This document shows positions 5,571 to 7,434 of a stretch of DNA of 7,434 bases, in pieces. The notes beneath the pieces are model-generated. The model made no database searches. It was not told where the DNA came from and worked only from the letters and a program-made list of their open reading frames with translations. Origin of the DNA: Acetobacteraceae bacterium (GTDB lineage: Bacteria; Pseudomonadota; Alphaproteobacteria; Acetobacterales; Acetobacteraceae); assembly GCA_027311485.1 (NCBI GenBank), contig DAICYU010000196.1:1-7434 (forward strand), in the 5' to 3' direction. Position 1 is the stretch's first letter. Each line of letters begins with the position of its first letter. The position numbers and the translations under genes are program-made.

Positions 5571-6283
5571 CCCGCCCGATGGACCTGCAACGCCGCCGCC
5601 TGTTCGGCGGCAGCCTGTCGGTGGGCGCACTGACGCTGCTGACCGGCTGCGACATCAGCGACCACGACAGCGTGCAGCGCGCGCTGGCGGCCGTGTCGCG
5701 CTGGAATGACCGGGTGCAGGCGGCGCTGTTCAGCCCCAACCGGCTGGCGCCGACCTTTCCAAAGGCGATGGCGGTCAAGGACTTCCGCTACAATGCCTGG
5801 TACGGGCCAGACAAGGCGCCGAAGCTGGACGACGCCACCTACCGCCTGACGCTGGCCGGCCAGATCGCCGACAAGCGACCCTGGACGGTGGCGCAGCTGC
5901 GCGCCCTGCCCCAGACGACGCAGATCACCCGCCATATCTGTGTTGAGGGCTGGAGTATGATCGGCCAGTGGTCCGGCACACCCCTGTCGGTGTTCCTGAA
6001 CCGCATCGGCGCCGACACCACGGCCAAGTATGTCGGCTTCGAATGCGCCGACGGCTACTATGAAGGGATCGACATGCCGACGGCGCTGCATCCGCAGACG
6101 CTGATGGCGTTCGGTCTGGGCGGTGACATTTTGCCAACACCGCACGGCTATCCTTTCAAAATCCGAATTCCGACAAAGTTAGGATTCAAGAACCCGAAAT
6201 TCGTCACAACCATCTACGTCACCAATCAACGGCCGCGTGGCTTCTGGACCGACCGCGGCTACAACTGGTTCAGCGGGATATGA
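5567..6283 (+). CDS. Tat-exported molybdopterin-dependent oxidoreductase (SUOX/YedY-like), probable lipoprotein
   Basis: The 238-residue protein has the sulfite-oxidase-type Mo-pterin fold (PF00174), the family of YedY/MsrP. The N-terminus carries a Tat motif (RRLF, residues 10-13) and a lipobox LLTGC (Cys28), which predicts export of the folded enzyme and anchoring to the membrane. The Mo-ligating cysteine is C125 in ITRHICVEGWSMIGQWSG (120-137). The C-terminal family block HGYPFKIRIPTKLGFK (193-208) leads to the end GYNWFSGI. It is a short, one-domain form with no dimerization domain or fused cytochrome. A clear AGGAG lies 7 nt before the ATG at 5567; an alternative in-frame ATG four codons in would still keep the signal. 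It is coupled to the cytochrome b upstream, the likely electron partner. Candidate substrates are sulfite, thiosulfate, methionine sulfoxide or other oxides; the sequence does not decide. The last ~110 bases are less GC-rich than the rest. Confidence 0.9.
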   Translation: MTRPMDLQRRRLFGGSLSVGALTLLTGCDISDHDSVQRALAAVSRWNDRVQAALFSPNRLAPTFPKAMAVKDFRYNAWYGPDKAPKLDDATYRLTLAGQIADKRPWTVAQLRALPQTTQITRHICVEGWSMIGQWSGTPLSVFLNRIGADTTAKYVGFECADGYYEGIDMPTALHPQTLMAFGLGGDILPTPHGYPFKIRIPTKLGFKNPKFVTTIYVTNQRPRGFWTDRGYNWFSGI

Positions 6284-6285
6284 TA

Positions 6286-7047
6286 ATGCAACGACCGTCC
6301 GACTGCGCGATCGGTGTCATGGCCAAGGCGCCGCGGCCCGGCCACTCGAAAACCCGGCTTTGCCCGCCGCTGACCCACGATCAGGCCGCCGGCCTGAGTG
6401 CGGCCTTCCTGCGCGATATCACGGAAAACATCGCCCTGGCGGCAACGCTGACGCCGATTTCAGCCTATGTTGCCTACGCGCCGGCCGACTCGGCGTCCCT
6501 GTTCGGCGGCCACCTCGCCGCGGGCACACGCCTGCTGCTGGCCGACGGCTCGCCGCTGATGCCATCCAACGTGCAGGCGCTGGGCCGCTGCCTGCTGCAT
6601 GCGGTCATGGCGATCCTGGCCCGCGGACATGCCAGCGCCGTGCTGCTGAACGCCGACAGCCCGACACTGCCCACCGCGCTGCTGGTGCGTGCCGCGACTA
6701 CGCTGGCCGCCGAGGGCGACCGTATCGTTCTCGGCCCGGCCGAGGACGGCGGCTATTATTTGGTGGGAATGAAGGCGGCGCACGCGCACCTGTTCGCCGA
6801 TATTCCCTGGAGCACTGAAAGCGTCGCCTATACGACCCGCCTGCGCGCCGAGCAACTCGGGCTACCGGTGGTGGAACTGCCGGCGTGGTACGATGTCGAT
6901 GACCATGCCTCGCTGTGCCGTCTGGCAGCGGAAACCGTGCGACCGACGACCGTGCAGGGCCTGCTGCCCTACCATGCACCGACGACCGCGGCGGCGCTGT
7001 CCCGGATCAGCCTGCTGGCGGGATGGCTGGACCAGGCCGCCGAATGA
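6286..7047 (+). CDS. DUF2064/TIGR04282 GT-A-type transferase (glycosyl- or nucleotidyl-transferase-like)
   Basis: The 253-residue protein shows the DUF2064/TIGR04282 pattern, a GT-A fold group distantly like CofC and MobA nucleotidyltransferases. VMAKAPRPGHSKTRL (residues 11-25) is the nucleotide-binding loop. LLNADSPTLP (120-129) supplies the metal-binding acidic residue, and GPAEDGGYYLVG (150-161) and WSTESVAYTTRLRAEQLGL are family marks. WYDVDDHASL (201-210) closes the domain. It is cytoplasmic, with no signal peptide. I prefer the ATG at 6286 because GGGA (6275-6278) is 7 nt upstream; an ATG at 6280 (two residues longer) overlaps the previous stop as ATGA but has no room for a ribosome site. 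Its stop overlaps the start of a GT-C membrane glycosyltransferase, so a joint role in making an envelope glycan or glycolipid is likely. The family assignment is firm; the donor and acceptor are unknown. Confidence 0.85.
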   Translation: MQRPSDCAIGVMAKAPRPGHSKTRLCPPLTHDQAAGLSAAFLRDITENIALAATLTPISAYVAYAPADSASLFGGHLAAGTRLLLADGSPLMPSNVQALGRCLLHAVMAILARGHASAVLLNADSPTLPTALLVRAATTLAAEGDRIVLGPAEDGGYYLVGMKAAHAHLFADIPWSTESVAYTTRLRAEQLGLPVVELPAWYDVDDHASLCRLAAETVRPTTVQGLLPYHAPTTAAALSRISLLAGWLDQAAE

Positions 7048-7434
7048 TCCGGCTGATCGTTCCGGGCGGTCTGCTGCTGGCGCTGACAGTCTGGGCGCTT
7101 GCGCTGCATGTCCCCGACGACCTGATCATCGGAACGCCCGCCCAGACCCGGGTGTTCGTCGCCATCACCGGCCTGAGCACGGTGGTCTACCTGCTGGCGG
7201 TCCACATGGTCCTGCGTCATGGGCCGGTACGGCGCGGCCTGTGGGTCGTGCTGCTGGTGGCCGCGGCGATGCGGGTGCTGCTGATCACGGCACCGCCGTT
7301 CCTGTCCACCGACGTGTTCCGCTATGTCTGGGATGGCCGCGTCCAGGCGGCCGGCATCAACCCGTACCGCTATATCCCGGCCGACCCGGCCCTGGCGTTT
7401 TTGCGTGACGAGGCGGTGTATCCCAACATCAACC
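7044..7434 (+). CDS. Multi-pass GT-C family glycosyltransferase, N-terminal fragment (runs off right edge)
   Basis: The first 130 codons are present; the rest lies beyond the window. The protein opens with a hydrophobic helix (about residues 4-22) and has further membrane segments at about 36-56 and 67-84. The block FLSTDVFRYVWDGRVQAAGINPYRYIPADPAL (86-117) is typical of membrane GT-C enzymes of the DUF2029/GT87-like group that use polyprenyl-phosphate sugars. D90 before FRY is a candidate catalytic acid, and NPY-RY is characteristic. LRDEAVYPNIN ends the window. The ATG (7044-7046) overlaps the stop of the DUF2064 gene as ATGA, implying coupled translation. It probably adds a sugar to a lipid or carrier at the outer face of the inner membrane. 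Sugar and acceptor cannot be told. Confidence 0.85.
   Translation, partial: MIRLIVPGGLLLALTVWALALHVPDDLIIGTPAQTRVFVAITGLSTVVYLLAVHMVLRHGPVRRGLWVVLLVAAAMRVLLITAPPFLSTDVFRYVWDGRVQAAGINPYRYIPADPALAFLRDEAVYPNIN

Noticed and set aside
6286..7047. MobA- or CofC-type nucleotidyltransferase serving the Mo enzyme or F420
   Set aside because: The fold is related, but the sequence fits DUF2064/TIGR04282 better. Sulfite-oxidase-family enzymes use Mo-pterin without an added nucleotide, so MobA would not be needed. Coupling to a GT-C enzyme favours a glycan role.

Overview
The window comes from a very GC-rich bacterial chromosome. Codon use, the RND efflux pair, the Tat-dependent molybdoenzyme and the CaiB/BaiF-type CoA transferase together suggest an alphaproteobacterium, perhaps Rhodospirillales/Acetobacteraceae. 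That placement is inference; no rRNA or other marker gene is present. I see no tRNA, rRNA, CRISPR array, transposase or integrase.

Left half (1-3984), all minus strand, read right to left. It starts with a luciferase-like monooxygenase (LLM) family flavin oxidoreductase (3984-3076). A 163-bp gap carrying a long hairpin follows, then a CoA-transferase family III protein of about 471 residues with a permuted domain layout (2912-1497). Next is a 185-bp AT-rich control region with repeated operator-like motifs. Last is a tripartite efflux pair: a lipoprotein membrane-fusion (adaptor) protein (1311-163) and the start of its RND inner-membrane pump (166 to beyond the left edge), which overlap by ATGA.

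Right half (4111-7434), all plus strand, is one tightly coupled operon diverging from the LLM gene. Its genes are a ModA-like periplasmic binding protein with a twin-arginine signal, a four-helix cytochrome b561-type membrane protein, a Tat-exported lipoprotein-like molybdopterin oxidoreductase of the sulfite oxidase/YedY fold, a DUF2064/TIGR04282 GT-A-type transferase, and the first 130 codons of a multi-pass GT-C glycosyltransferase. Each of the four junctions shows the same 4-base ATGA overlap.

How they may work together: the first three plus-strand genes look like a periplasmic redox module. The cytochrome b would exchange electrons between the quinone pool and the anchored Mo enzyme, while the ModA-like protein, with no ABC transporter genes beside it, would act as a dedicated binding or accessory factor. 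The two transferases suggest that envelope glycan or glycolipid synthesis is co-expressed with it. This combination is the most unusual content of the window. The left half is ordinary accessory metabolism plus drug or solvent efflux.
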